Positions 1 to 12,900 of a stretch of DNA of 64,000 bases are shown here, piece by piece; the first letter of the stretch is position 1, and each line of letters opens with the position of its first letter. The DNA is from Lichina pygmaea (taxonomy: Eukaryota; Ascomycota; Lichinomycetes; Lichinales; Lichinaceae), in the NCBI GenBank assembly GCA_963422465.1, contig OY730172.1, forward strand, positions 4,526,001 through 4,590,000, given 5' to 3'. A model generated the notes under the pieces. That model made no database searches. It saw nothing but the letters and a program-made list of their open reading frames with translations, and was not told where the DNA came from. Both the position numbers and the translations under genes were made by a program.

Positions 1-627
1 CTCTCTGGCAAGAGGAGAGACGGTGAGGTAAGCTCTCCAGTCCGGCAAGGCAAGGCCAGGAAAGATATGCTCTCCCATAAGGCAAGAGAAGGAAAGGTTC
101 GCAGCTCTCACCGAGCTCCATACCACGACACTGTACGTTTGCATCGACAGGACCTTGCGCGCAGATATTCAGAACCTGTGTACAGTAACGTAGATACGTG
201 TAGCAACGGTGTTCTCACGCCACAACCGAACTACAGATGCCGGAGCAAATCCTGCGGGGACATTCCGTCACAGCGACTTGGGGGGCCCCCGGCTGATTAG
301 CGTCTTACGCTCGACAGACGGCCGTCTCTAGGCGGCGCCCAGCCCAGTCTACGGATCCAAGGCCGCTGTGTCGGTGATGAAGCACAGTACGTAGTCCTCG
401 TGCTTGTTTCGGTCTCTCCCCTTTTTGTACCAGAGATGTTGAAGTGACGTCTCCCCCGCAGAGGACAACGACAAGGGCTTGTTCTTTCTTTCTTTTCAAG
501 GATGGTCAATGGTTGCGGTAAGTGGATCGATGGTGTGAATGCTTCTGTGCTGGTGTGATGTTTACGTTTGATCCTTGGTCTTGCGTGATCTGCGTTGCGG
601 CTTTCCGCGACGGGGAGGGCAAGTCGA
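1..627. other. Unassigned sequence before ESF2
   Basis: No open frame here shows a recognisable motif. The stretch from about 300 to 627 lies directly downstream of the ESF2 stop codon and may hold its 3' untranslated region. Nothing else is supported. Confidence 0.4.
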
Positions 628-1782
628 TCAGAAGATCTTGCCCAATACTCGCTCGAGTACGTCGGGCGGCTGCGAGAGGCCATCCGGATCGTGTCTGCGT
701 CGAGGCAACTGCTTCTGCTTGGGCACGACTTCCCTCTGGGCGATGCTGTATCTCGGTCGAGGGTGGGCCTCGGTCCCGCCGGCCTCGCCCCTGGTATCCG
801 CTGGGGCGGTGCGATGCGGGGCGGGAGCCGGAGCGGCTGCCTCGTCACGATCCCCCTCGTCGCCGTCGCCGCCGCCGCCGCCTCTTCGCTTCTTCGTCGC
901 CCGTTTCTTCCGCATCCCCTCGATGCGTTTCGCAATCTCGACGTTCCGCACAAACTCCCTGTCCTGCTTGCGCGCCTTGGAGATCTCGGCGCGTAGTCTG
1001 GCGGCGCGTTCGGCGTTCTCGTTGGCGATCTGGTCCGTCAGGTGGTGCCACTTGAAGCCCCGCAGGTATTTGATGTTCCAGACGTCGTCGTGGTAGTAGT
1101 TGCCCTTCTTGCCGCCGATGATCTGCGTGTTGAGCGACTCGGCCACCAGCTTGGCGTCGCGCTTCGACTCGAACTCGACCCAGCCGTCGATGAACAGCCG
1201 CTTCTTGTTGCCGCCCCCTTTGACGCGCGACGTCCGCGCCGATGCGTCCTCGGGCGTGAGGAAGATCCGGTTGATCGGCCCGTACGGCGAGAGCAGAGAT
1301 CGCACTTTGGCCGGCTTCATGAACGGTGGGATCCGTGAGATGTAGATGACACCGCTTCTGCGGCTCTTCTCTCGCGCCTCCTCCACATCCTTGGCCGTCA
1401 GGGGCTGGACCGTCCTCCTCTTGCGGCCTTGCTCGTCTCGTCGCTCTCGCGCAGTCGACGACCCGTCGCGGTGTCGTAAGCCCAGGTCCGGATCCTGCTC
1501 CGCGTCTGCGGCAGCATCATCCGCTTCTCCGTCCTGGAGAGGTCTGTCGCCGTCCGACTCTCTGTCATCCCGATGAGCGTCGTCGCCGTCGTCGTCGTCA
1601 TCTGTTTCCTCTCTGCCCCGCACTCCATCGGCCAACCGTCTCATCTTGGAAGGTCGAGCGGCGGGACCCCCGAGTCGACCACCGCCTTTTCTCTTCTGGC
1701 CGGCCTCCGAATCATATCCGACATCTTGATCGTCGTCGTCGTCGTCGCCGGCGCCGAACCAGGCACTTGGATCTTGACCCAT
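628..1782 (-). CDS. esf2: Esf2-type 18S rRNA processing factor
   Basis: Intronless 384-residue protein of the Esf2/ABT1 family, which in yeast acts in the small-subunit processome in the nucleolus and stimulates the helicase Dbp8. Residues 1-140 are acidic and low in complexity. An RRM fold follows at about 144-245, opening with GVIYISRIPPFMKPAKVRSL and including the family-typical insert before GWVEFESKRDAK and the segment WNIKYLRGFKWHHLTDQIA. A basic helix (AERAARLRAEISKARKQD) comes next, as in Esf2. The frame is open for 41 more codons upstream, but the ATG at 1782 gives the natural start MGQDPSAWF. The longer acidic arm makes the protein somewhat larger than yeast Esf2 (316 residues). The family assignment is firm; the nucleolar role is inferred from the family. 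Confidence 0.88.
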   Translation of the reverse strand: MGQDPSAWFGAGDDDDDDQDVGYDSEAGQKRKGGGRLGGPAARPSKMRRLADGVRGREETDDDDDGDDAHRDDRESDGDRPLQDGEADDAAADAEQDPDLGLRHRDGSSTARERRDEQGRKRRTVQPLTAKDVEEAREKSRRSGVIYISRIPPFMKPAKVRSLLSPYGPINRIFLTPEDASARTSRVKGGGNKKRLFIDGWVEFESKRDAKLVAESLNTQIIGGKKGNYYHDDVWNIKYLRGFKWHHLTDQIANENAERAARLRAEISKARKQDREFVRNVEIAKRIEGMRKKRATKKRRGGGGGDGDEGDRDEAAAPAPAPHRTAPADTRGEAGGTEAHPRPRYSIAQREVVPKQKQLPRRRHDPDGLSQPPDVLERVLGKIF

Positions 1783-2090
1783 TTTCTCCTGGTCTTGGCC
1801 TGAATGTGGCTTGAACGGTGTTGTACGTAGCTCCACTACGGTACGGAAGTACTCCATACAGTACTGTACGGTACCCCTCATACCCGTCGCAGTACTTACG
1901 TACATACTTTGCGTACCTCGTTGTCAGAGGGGCAGTCATGCGTCATATAAGTCTCTCTCATAAGTATCCAGACCGCTCGCTGGAGAGGGGCGCGGAAGAT
2001 GGTGTGCGTCGAAAGTGCCTTTAGCGCTGATACCGATTGAAGTCCCAGTCGGCAACTGCTGCACCTAGAACGACAGTGCAGTACGTAACG

Positions 2091-2292
2091 TACGTATGTA
2101 CAGTGTCACGACACAAGTCTGCGTACACCAGTACAAGCTGTCCACTGCTACTCCGTACTTTCACAAGGAATAGGACTAGATTGAGGAGTTACCCCAGTAA
2201 CAACAAGCTGCTATGTATTGACTTCCCAAAGTAGCCCAAGGTAGATTTTGTATGGAGGTGTACGCAGACATTTGTCGTGCCACTGTACGTAG
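2091..2292. repeat. MITE-like element, copy 1
   Basis: A roughly 200-base element with terminal inverted repeats. The left end (2091-2129) contains GTACAGTGTCACGACACAAG. The right end (2255-2292), read in reverse complement, matches it over about 32 bases with three differences. It has no coding capacity. A second copy in the same orientation lies at 3093-3276, so the two bracket the element at 2386-3088. Confidence 0.6.
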
Positions 2293-2385
2293 CGGCCAAG
2301 GCCCTAGCGATAGTGGGGCATTGTGGGGTTAAGGGACGCTACCCGTGCCATGGGTGGGTAATACCCCCCTCCTCCCGTCCCTTCG

Positions 2386-3088
2386 GTACGTCCGGAACAC
2401 CCTCCTCCGAAGGAGGGTGTCTATCACCGGAACGTCAGGATCAGCCGAACGTCAGATTTTCTTCATAGAATTGACAGCAATGCCTACAGTACGTATAGGT
2501 ACAACTCCACAATACTGGGACCAAATCAAGATGCAACCAGCTTATTTGATTCCCCTACTTCTGCACTGATTGCAGGCCTTTTCACAAGCTACGAAAGTTA
2601 GAACTGTACAAAACAAGGAAGGGTGACCAAAAGATCACACGTCTGAGAGAAGTGAAGCGGGCGACTCAAATTTCTATTGTAGATAAGGTGGCTATAGTAG
2701 CTACTCAACAACACCAGCAGAATCCAAGAGAGCTTGTAGTACCAGGGAAGATAGTAGAAGAACAGGGAAATCAGATGGGCACATCAAAACTGACGCTTGT
2801 CTATCTGGTTGTGGAGTTATCAGTGTTTCAAATTCGATATTCTGTTCTGCAAGTGACAACTATTGTAACTTTGCAACAATGGCCACAAAAATCTAGGGAA
2901 GCCAATAATTTCAAGGATTATAGTAGAGAAGTAGGAGAATCAGATAAGCCGGTTACATTTCAATTTAGTCATTGCGTTGTGAAGTTATAGATGTTGCAGT
3001 TGAGTCGTGACTGAAAACCTGACGCTCCGCTGATCCTGGCGTTCCGGTGATAGACACCCTCCTTCGGAGGAGAGTGTTCCGGACGTAC
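2386..3088. mobile_element. Non-coding element with 75-base terminal inverted repeats
   Basis: Bases 2386-2460 and the reverse complement of 3014-3088 agree at 70 of 75 positions, so the 703-base segment has long terminal inverted repeats. Each arm holds its own short hairpin (2397-2420 in the left arm, stem ACACCCTCCT). The interior (2470-3010) is AT-richer than its surroundings and has no transposase-like frame. This is best read as a non-autonomous DNA element. No clear target-site duplication was found. Confidence 0.6.
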
Positions 3089-3092
3089 TATA

Positions 3093-3276
3093 CGTACGTA
3101 CAGTGTCACGACACAAGTCTGCGTACACCGCTACAACCCGTCAACTGCTATCTTCTTAAGTAATGCGACAGAATCAGAGTTACAGCGACAGCAGCAGGTG
3201 ATGATGTATTGATCGTCCGGACTAACCCGAGGTAGATTATGTATGACCGCAGACTTGTGTCGTACCACCGTACGTA
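3093..3276. repeat. MITE-like element, copy 2
   Basis: The left end (3093-3129) repeats the copy 1 terminus with almost no change. The right end (3246-3276) is its diverged inverted copy. The internal stretch shares the GTAGATTNTGTATG segment with copy 1. It is non-coding. Confidence 0.55.
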
Positions 3277-6200
3277 CGTACAGTACGTACTGGCTGCATC
3301 CTTTCAGCTCAATGTCCATCAATCTCTAGTCTTGTCTTCTGCCTCCGTAAGCTGATCTTGGAGTGCTGTGGCCAAACTGTGGGTTGGGTGTTCACATACT
3401 ATACTGATCTCCAAGTACGATGGCCCTGGATATGCTTTTGTGCTTCACAAAGACGATTGGTTCCATTCAGCACGCACTTTGCATTGACATCATCTTCTAT
3501 CATTTCGTAGAGGCCATTACTTCATTACTATACCACCGTCCTGGTCAGGGTTCGACACTATACCGTACTCAAGTGATGATCTGGCTATGATTCTTGCTGT
3601 CCAGTCGAGCTGCTGGCCAGGACCAACCTTGCGGTTTGCAGTGTGTTTCGACGGGCAACAAGCACAGACACGTTGGCACATCTAAGATGTCGCTATGGCC
3701 TGCTCCATTGTGCTTGGTGCTCGTCCAGAGCTACTTTCGATTATTTTCGACTTGAGCAGCCTATCGACGTCTTTCTGCTGCTGCTTATCCTTGCGTTCCA
3801 GGATAAGCAGCCCGTCAATGGTGTTCAACGGACGCTCTCGTCCTGCCGCACCTGCATCAGTTTCTCCGATGCAGGCATGCTTTGGAGATGGAATGAACCT
3901 GAGCTTTCATATCACATCATCGCCCGCGAAGACGACGGTTACCGTAAGCTGAGGACGGACTCACGGCGCAAGACCCGCTTGGAGGGATTGTTGTTGTTGC
4001 CCTCGAGCACGCATCCCGACCTCCCGAGGGCGTTCATCTGTCAGCGACCAATGGCAAGGAGTTGCAGGTCACACCCTTGGCCTGGTCTTCACGACGATGC
4101 TCTCGCGCTCGTCCAGACCTGAAGGATGGGGCAATATGACGTGTCCTCTTTCGTCCAAGCAACGAGTTGGCGTTCATGACGTCGCGAGTAGGCGAAGCCA
4201 CCGAGCGCCAGTCAGTCGCCGCACCTTTATCGGCTCCAATGGCCAAACGACCTCCAGAGAACAGTTCAATACTTCGTACTGTACGGGAGACTCCGTACGG
4301 GAGTACGGTACCTTGACCTTGGCCACGGTACCACGTACGCACATACGTTCCGTACGTACATACAGAGCAACACTGTCGTTGCTGTTTTCTCTCCATGCAT
4401 CATGATTGCTAGCTCGACAAGACAACTCTCATCTCAAGCAAGGCATAGGGGAATTGGCTTCTCCAATCGCGTTCGAGCCAAACATGACGACCAGTCTACG
4501 GGTACGGTAAGCTGGCCTCGGACGACACACACATGGAGCATGTTTGTCGATCTGGTCGATACCGGAACGCAAGCCGGCTGCCGACCCGATCGAATACGCT
4601 GGCGGCGGATAGGACCGATGTGGGCCAAGTGAAGATCAGGGCAGTCGTGGCGAGATACCGTACAAGACAACACGTGCGGCACCCTTACCGTGGACAGATC
4701 AGGTCGGCGGCGGCGGCGGCGGCAACAACAACCAGCGCCACCACCGGCAGAAGTGTTACGCAGAGTCACTCCAAAGAAGAAGCCGAACTGAAACCGTCAC
4801 GAAGCCTAGACGCCTCGATGGACATCGATCTTGGAACTGCGCATTGACTCCTCACGCCGTGACTGTCTCGGTACATACAGTGCGCGAGTACATACGTACA
4901 TACGCACGTACCTCGTACGCCACCTACACACGTACGTACCCATTCAACGCTCGACCAAGGCTGGGCCTTGATCGTCCTGTACGATTACGGAGGAAGTTAC
5001 GTACAGCGCGCCTCCTCCGAAAGGTTGGTCGGGTCAAGCGGTCCTCGACGTTTGAAGCTTAGCCGCGTAGGTTTTGAACTCGGTCATCCCTGCGCGCCCT
5101 GACACTCGTGGTGGACGACCTGCTGATTCTTTCTCCACTCGAGCATTCGGCGAGCAAGGCACGCAAGGGTCAAGCCACAGGTGCGCGCCAATCGATGCAG
5201 CCAACAGTGGGCCGGCTTTGCTTCTTCGAAAAGTCGATCTCAGCTGGAATCTCCAGGGAAGTCCGGGAACAACCTGGCAGGTCGTCCACGGCAGCTGCAG
5301 TGCGGTACGGAAGTACAGTAGCGCCACAAGAAACATCAAGCCGTTCCGCTGGCGACCGCTGGCGACTTACGGCGAGGGCTTGTTTCGCTTCCACCACAAT
5401 TTCGGTTGGCCCAATCCAAGCCGAAACGATCCGGTCCATGTCATCGACGTCGTCGCCGTCAGACGTCCGTCCTTCGGCACTCGCTCGGTGGATGTTGCGC
5501 CATGGGTCGCGGAGCGGCGACGTTGTGCTCTCCAGAGTCGTCCGCGTGCTGTCACTGTCTGTCTCTTGTCACATGCACGCTGCTGTGGCCAGGCAGGCCA
5601 GACACGCCAGGGAGGCCAGGCACGGCAGGCACGCCAGGCCAACAAGGAGGTTGCGAAGAGTACTCCGTACGTACGAGTACTGTACTGTACTGTACTGTGC
5701 GTAGTACGTATGTACGTATGTACTCCGTACGTACTGTGCAGACACAGACAGGCGGCCCACCGGCTGCAACTGCGCTTGGACCCCGAGCCGTTCATGGTTA
5801 CGTCGCGTATGCGTCGCGCGCCTTTCGTACTAGGAATCGAGGGACGACCGTGCGGCAGGCACGGCACTACCGGTACTCCGTCGGCGAGAAATCCGGCCCA
5901 GGACGTGCGGCACACTCCTACCAGACAGCCGCACCGTGCGTCACCGGTTGTCTTCCGGAGACGGCGAAAAGAAAGCAGAAGAAGAAGAAGAAGAAGAGGA
6001 GGAGGAGGAGGAGGAGGAGGAGGAGGAAGAGGAGGAGGAGAAGCTACTAGCGCCGGGAACTCGTCGTGTCCTGATAACGAGACCAGACAATGTCTCAAGG
6101 GAAACGGGCCCGAGCATACGAATGCTCTACATACATACGGAGTACCGATGTACGGAAGTACGTGTGTGCAACTATGCGCCACGAGGAGCGGATCGTCCAA

Positions 6201-6810
6201 AAGCGCCTCCGGGGGAGCAACATCCATCTTCGGACGACCCATGTCGTCTGTGGCGTCCTGAAGCGATTTACATCCCCGTCTTGGAGGAGATGTACGGAGT
6301 CCAGTATCGACCGAGCCGCCTGCGCTCAAGACCTGCCCGGAACGTCGTGCCTGCTCCCCTTGATGGGATGAGGGATAATTGAACCGAATCTTCCCCTGCA
6401 GGTGGCCACGGTACCGGACGAGGAGAGCGCAACACCTGCGGCTTCTCGTCAGGATGCACGTTGATGTCGCCGATGTTGCCACGGCTGCCTCCGGCCACGG
6501 TCCGGGTCCATGGGAGGACCCTGGCGACCGTCGGTGCTCGCGCCTCTCCGAGGCTGATGCCCAGGGCCGGTCTCGCGGCTCTCGACCACCTGAGCCGCTA
6601 GGCCTGTGCCCCTTGACTGGACTCTACCGAAACCGCCAACTACTGTACGGTACAGTACGTACTGCGGGAAACTTGATACGCACGGCAACGGGAAGCCTTA
6701 CAGGAAGTCTCTTCCAAACTCTCGACGACCGGGAGGATGACCCCATTCTCTTGATCCTTGAAGAGGGTCGAAGGGTCCTGGCGTCGAGTTCTATATACCT
6801 TTGATGCCCT

Positions 6811-6854
<44 letters not shown>

Positions 6855-7543
6855 AACAACAACAACAACAACGAAGTATCCACAAGGGCGGGCTGTAGCG
6901 AGGAGCTCCAAGGGGCCTTCATGAACTCGAGCCGGCCACCGATGCGACCGTCTTCTGCAGCATGTCGAGCAGGACGAACTGCTATTTCCGGCATCAGGGT
7001 GCTTGGGCCATGCAATGTCTGTATGTGTGTATGTATGAGATCAGGACGGCTTCAAGGTCGACTGCGACGAAGAGAGAGAGAAAAAAAGAATGAAAGAAAA
7101 AGGAAGAAAACACATTGGCTCGACAACACCCCAACGGTACGAGACAAGGATCAGGCCTGAAAGCTCCGCGATGGCTTGAACGTCGATCTGCTGCTCGTCC
7201 ATCTTGAATGCATACAGTACGTGCTCGCTCTGCTCTCAACGTCGAGCGCATTGACCTCTTCTCTCTCTGTCTCTCTCTCGTTAGCGTGATTCATGTTCTC
7301 GTTAGTAGCATGTGTACTCTGGTGGTGGAGGAGGAGGAGGAGGAGGAGGAGCCGGAGGAGGGAGAAAGGAAGGAGGGCAGAGCTATATCTCCGGTCTCCG
7401 TTCCTCGAACTCTGTCCAGGGTCGACTACGTCTTTGGTCAACTTACCCAACCTCAAGCGTTGCGTCGTCGTTCTTTTGAGTTCGAGGGACCCGACTCGGA
7501 CCTCATCTGACCTTGACCTGCTCGGTCGAGGATCTAGAACGCC
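3277..7543. other. Long intergenic region, no gene recognised
   Basis: Several open frames of 80-395 codons exist on both strands, but none shows a motif, signal peptide or convincing splice structure. The region contains GTAC/TACG palindrome clusters (near 4280-4360, 4880-4940, 5650-5740, 6120-6170), a GAA/GAG run at 5975-6042 and a CGA/CAA trinucleotide run at 6810-6870. The last few hundred bases, with a GAG run near 7330, probably contain the leader of the XlnR-like gene. Confidence 0.45.
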
Positions 7544-9974
7544 ATGTACGATTACGTTGCGTCGACGTCCGCCGCCCTCGGTCACCAGTATGGCTCCACC
7601 ATGGTGGCGAGCCCGACCAGCTACGCGCCTTACGGTGCCGGCCAGCTCGACTTTCGCCCCGACTCGCCGACGCCCGCCATGTGGCCAGGGTCCGGCGACC
7701 ACTCGTGGGACCAGAGCTATCACAACAGCGGGCCCTCTGACGCTTCCGCCGACGCCTCCCCCGAGTCCGTGCCTCGGGCCCACAAGCTGGCCAAGAGGAA
7801 GGACGCACCTTCGCCCAGAAAGCGCATCAGCCGAGCATGCGATCAGTGCAACCAGCTGAGGACGAAGTGCGACGGTGAGAAGCCATGTGCGCACTGCATA
7901 TGTACGTGATCCTCTTCGATGCCGTCGACGGACGTGGGGATGTCCGACTTCTTTGCATGCTGATCCCGTCCCAGCCTTCGAACTGCCGTGTGAATACAAA
8001 CGTGAGCGCAAGAAGCGCGGCAAGGTATCCAGGAAGGATCTGGAACTGCAGCAAAGCCTCACGGCGGCGGCGGCGGCGGCGGCAGCAGCGGCGGCCGCCG
8101 CCGCTTCTGCCGCCGCCGATGGGCACAAGCCCATCGACAGCCTGTCGCCGCGGTCGTGCGCCTCATTTCCGACTGGCTTGTCTACCATGGACTCGTACGA
8201 GCCTGGCACTCTGCTCGGTGGAAGGAAGGTGGACCAGATGTCCCGCTCCCCTACCGGCGGCAGCTCCATCAGCGGCGCCAGCAGCCTCTCGATCCCCGCC
8301 GAGACCATCATCGACGGCGTCGCTTCGTATGGCGGCGCCGAAGGCTTGGCCGGCGGCCACATGGACGGTGGCATGACACCGATGACTAACGCTGCCGGGG
8401 CGGTGACGGCATCGACCGAGCATCTTCATCCAGCCTCGGGCGTGACCCAGGTCGTCCACATGAACGTTGTCGGCTGCTCGCCCGAGTATCGGCCGAGCGA
8501 CTTTGTCTCGGCGGCGGGCTGCGGCTCCGCCGCTACCAATACGACCACCACCGCCACCACCTCTCTCTACAGCGCCGCCGGTATGGCGTTGGCGTCGGAG
8601 CAGAACGTCGGGCCTACCTGCTGCGACTGCCTCGGATCGTGTGGCGACGGGCAGGCGGCCTGCATGTCGACCGTGCAGACACGCGAGTCGGCGAACCCTC
8701 GGCGGCGGCCGAGGCCGCTCGTCGTGACCTCGGACCCCAACATGCATCGGCCCCTCCACTCGCCCTACGGATCCGTCATGACCGACTATTCGTCGGCGAC
8801 GTGCTCCATCCCTTCGCCGGCGCCGAGCGCGCGGCAGATGAACCAACTCGACGATCAGATGCACTGCCTGCGTTACCCGGCCCTGCGACCGCTGATCCCT
8901 CACCTGACACCGTCCATCACACCCGCGCTCGCGTGCGATCTGCTGGAGCTCTTCTTCGCCGACTTCGCTCGGGTCGGCATGCACCATCCGCTCTCGCCGT
9001 ACCTGCTCGGCCACGCGTTCCGAAAGGAGTCCTTGCTGCATCCGGTCCGGCCGCGGGTCTGCAGCCCGGCCTTGCTCGCCAGCATCCTCTGGGTCGCGGC
9101 TCGCGCGCACCAGAAGGGTTCTCGTCCGACGCAGAGCAGCGAGCAGAAGGCGCTGTCGCGCGACCTCATGGACCTCACGCTCAGGCTCCTGAACCTACGC
9201 ATCTCCGACCCGTCCCGGGGCACGCTGTCCGGCAGCGCCACGCCGATCGGGGGCACCGCCTACCTACCGGACTCGGCGAGGCTGGGCGTCTACGGTCACG
9301 CCGACGCCATGTCCCCGTGCCTCGCCGCGCCCAGCGCACCTTCGATCGTGGACGACATCGCCACCTACATCAACCTCGCCGTCATGTCCGCGAGGGATTC
9401 GCCTTCCCAGAGCCTGCCGTGGTGGAAGGCGGCCTGGAGCATCGCTCGCGGCGAGAAGATGTACATGGAAGCCCCCTACGGCCCGACGGTACGCCAGGTG
9501 CGGTCCTCCATGGCCGCTCTCTCGGCCGAGGAGGTCGACGCCGGTCTCCACAACGCCGCCTACCTGCATTCCGAATCGGCCGTGCAGCACGGTCCCATCC
9601 CCAGCGCGCCGCAGAGCCCCGGCATCCAGATCAAGATCGAGCACCCTCACGACACGGCGCTCTGGTTCGCCACGGAGGAGCAGAGGGAGGAACGGCGCCG
9701 GATCTGGTGGCTCCTGTACATCATGGACCGCCACATGGCTCTGTGCTGCGAGAGACCCTTGGCCTTCTCCGCGGGCGAGGGCCACGCTCTCCTGAAACCG
9801 ATGGACGAAGGAGCCTGGCAGGCGGGCGACTTTCGCGGCCAACATACGGACAGGTCACCGCTGGCGGCAATGGCCGAGGAGACGAGCCACAGCGGGCCAT
9901 CGTTCTTCACCACCTTTCTCCCGGTGATGGTGCTCGTCGGGAAAACCATCCAACCGATGATCACGAGACGTTGA
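7544..9974 (+). CDS. xlnR: XlnR/Xyr1-like zinc-cluster regulator, C-terminally truncated
   Basis: Two exons, 7544-7901 and 7975-9974, encode 785 residues. The 73-base intron interrupts the Zn(II)2Cys6 cluster; splicing restores [12 protein letters not shown] followed by CAHCISFELPCEY, the XlnR/Xyr1 signature, then the basic [15 protein letters not shown] poly-alanine run follows the cluster. The fungal_trans middle domain is present ([63 protein letters not shown]). Family members control xylanase, cellulase and pentose-use genes and run to about 940 residues. This one stops shortly after [16 protein letters not shown], the point where relatives read FGYFL..MTILGEIVD. About 250 conserved C-terminal residues are therefore missing, and I found no continuation downstream. 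Either the gene is a truncated allele or pseudogene, or a strange intron or assembly fault hides the rest. Confidence 0.85.
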
Positions 9975-12900
9975 TACGTCCTCGTCTTCCTGGGCACAAG
10001 GGAGCACATCACGAGCCGACCGGTCTGAGAGGGAGAGGCCAAGATTTGACTGCCTGGAGTGTTATCCTTTGCGCTCTTGCCGACAGACTAACATATCTGA
10101 CGGATCCGACGGCGAGGAGAAGGGGCTTTTGGAGCCTTTTTTGTTCATTTATCTTTCTTCTACTACTACTCGGGGCGTTCTATGGTTCTGGCAGTCCGGT
10201 CAAAAGTTGGGACTTGGAGGCGTCCACCGAGGCGTCTACCAGTGAGTTACGTCGGTGACGACACGTACTTTCGTACATACAACTGAGATGTGGTTGACGA
10301 CAATAATTGCAGCGACTTGGGAAGCAACGGATAGATAAAAGAAAAGCAGGATTGAAAAATCGATTGAGATTGACCTACACATCTACTTTCTCCGAGCTTG
10401 TTCCGTGGCGTATGAAACACGTGCCTACTCGTCACTGTCGATCGATAGAACGGCGATCTCGCCACATCTTGCTCGACCTGGTGGACACCCCTTCCCTCCT
10501 CACGACAAGTCCACCTTTCACTCCGTTCGCAGGTCAAGCCGAAGGCAGAGTAGAACTACGGAGGGTACTCTCCTGGCCTCGAGTGTGCCACGAACGACGA
10601 TGGATGTCTTCGACCGGCGCTCTGCGGTACGTATGTACATCCGACGTACGAATGTACGCATGTACTCGTTCCTCCGCAGAACGGCGCTAATACGGACCGT
10701 CAGGACGTCGGGTCCGAACCTGCGCTAGCCGTGTAGGCTTGGATCAAGAGAAGGATCCGAAACGGGAGGCAGGGATTGTCCCTGGAGCCGACGACAGCGA
10801 GGCTTCGTTTGCGGAGATCGGAAAGTGGACGGCGCAGTCGGCACAGTGCCGGTGTTGCTACCCCGCATGTGCAGGTGCATGTGCATTGCAGGCGCATCGC
10901 ATCGCATTGCAGGTTGCATTGCGCGCGCGCGGATGCCGAGCATCTCGGGACATTGCAGCCGACCAGCCCTGTCCTGGTTCTTCTCGGCGCAGTCCTTGTA
11001 CCGGTGAGCTCACTTGTCATCTCGTTGGAAGACTCGTAACGCTTACTGCGGTCGTACATACGAGCCGTACCCGGACAGGCCCGAGCCCCCGCTAGGATTT
11101 CCGTTGCCATGGTCGTTCTGGTGGCACCTCAACTCAACGCTCACATGGGACCCCTGTGGCCCCGCGCTGCTTGCTCGCTCGTCTCGCCGAGCGATTCCTC
11201 CAGCGCAGGTACGGAACGTACGTACGTATGGCACTACGTACAGACGTACCTTGGGACAATCCCGTGGCCCGCGCTCGTACAGTAGCAAGGCACCCGAGCG
11301 AACCCGAACCAATCGTTTCGCGGCCGTGATTCATCGACCGCGGATCTGTGGTGGACCAGATCGGTCGGAGCTCGACACAGCGGCGGGCTCCCAAACACTG
11401 CGGCCTGAGCCACGCCACTGCAGCGGAGGAGATTGTGGTGTCACGGCAAGGCCGGCAACCGCACGAGCCTGCCTCCGTCTTTCCTTCTTTGTCTTCTGTT
11501 CTTCTCTTTTCCCGACCCGTTCTGCTGTCTCGAATCCAAACCGCCAGCATGCTCGACTATCATGCATTGTGGAGCCGACGACAAGGTAAGAGGTGTTCCT
11601 GTGAGATCTGGAAGGTGGAACTTGTGTCTCCGATTGTCTCCTCCTCTCTCTCTCTCTCTCTCCCTCTCGTCTGTCCTTCCGATGCGAAGCTTCTGGCGGG
11701 TCTGTATACGGACCGTGTCATGACGAGGAGGGATTGTGGGAGGAGGGCATGTGCTTCGAGCCCTGTGCGTTGGAAGAGCTCTCTCTCACCCCGAAACCGG
11801 GTGTCACCAAGGCGGCTCCATCTCGCTGAGTACTAGGGACGTCGAGGTCCGTGACCTATTCAGCCCTTTCTGGCGAATCCCTCATGGAGGAAAAAGTCAA
11901 TGGTCCACCACTCGCGCGGCGAATCTCGTGCTGCAGTCTACGGTACGTCTTGGTACGGCGGCGCGAAGGAACGTGTGACTTACTCGCCGCTAGCTTCCCC
12001 TTATCCTCCCCCAACCCTCGACCGTTGACGCTGTCACAGGACGCTCGAGCTGGAGACTTTTGCGGGCACGAGCGTCAGCATGGCTTTGCGCCGCCTCGAT
12101 AACGGCAACAGGCCCGTTAGGCCCGTCTAGGCTGTTCGCTCAACGGTCCGATCTTTCTGGCTCGGCCGGAAATGCTCTCCCCACCTCGCCACCCCAGATC
12201 GAGCTTGCGCCCTTTTCGATGGTACGTACGATACGTACGATACCGTGGATACGCACGATGCCTACATACGAACGAAGGTACCGTCGTCGATTCTCGGGAA
12301 CCACATGCCGGTGCCCGCTCGCTTGGTTGCTCGACTGCTTGCTTCTTCTCTAGCTCGTGCCTCTTTGCTCTGCCACAGTACGCACCGCTCACCATGCCTT
12401 AATTTTTATACTTTGCTCCCCTGTTCGCCTCCGCATACCACATACCGTAAATCCGTACGAGCGGACTTGCTCCTGCCTCGACTGACTGACGTTGGAATGC
12501 TGCCTCCAGGGAGCTACCGTCCCGTGGCCGGGCCATTCGGTCGACGTCGCTTGACGAAGTCGCGTACAGGCCCGGAGCGCCCCAAGCATGGCTGCGGATG
12601 CAGGCATGTCTTTCGCCTCACTGCTGATGGAGACAGGGCTAATGACATTCGCGTGAGCTGCGAGGGCCAGCGCGAGGCCAGCGCGAGGCCAGCGCGAGAC
12701 CAGCGAGAGGGGTCGTTGGCGAGCGGTTGCACTGCCGTATTGGGTCGTCACACAACGTTTATTGGCATCCTTCATGGGCATCGCGCTGCATTCGCTGGAC
12801 CCCACGCACGCTTGGGCCCGCTGACCCATCTTACCCACGATCATGAACGGACGTCGACGTGCAGTCGGAGGTGCGCATGTACGTACGGGCGGTATGAGCA

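Noticed and set aside
3340-3640. Retrotransposon polymerase remnant on the minus strand
   Set aside because: A few words such as VFVKHKSISRAIVLGDQYSM looked possible, but no reverse-transcriptase, integrase or RNase H motif could be placed.
5074-6482. Long frames on both strands
   Set aside because: They overlap each other, contain translated GAG and GTAC runs and lack any motif or splice logic.
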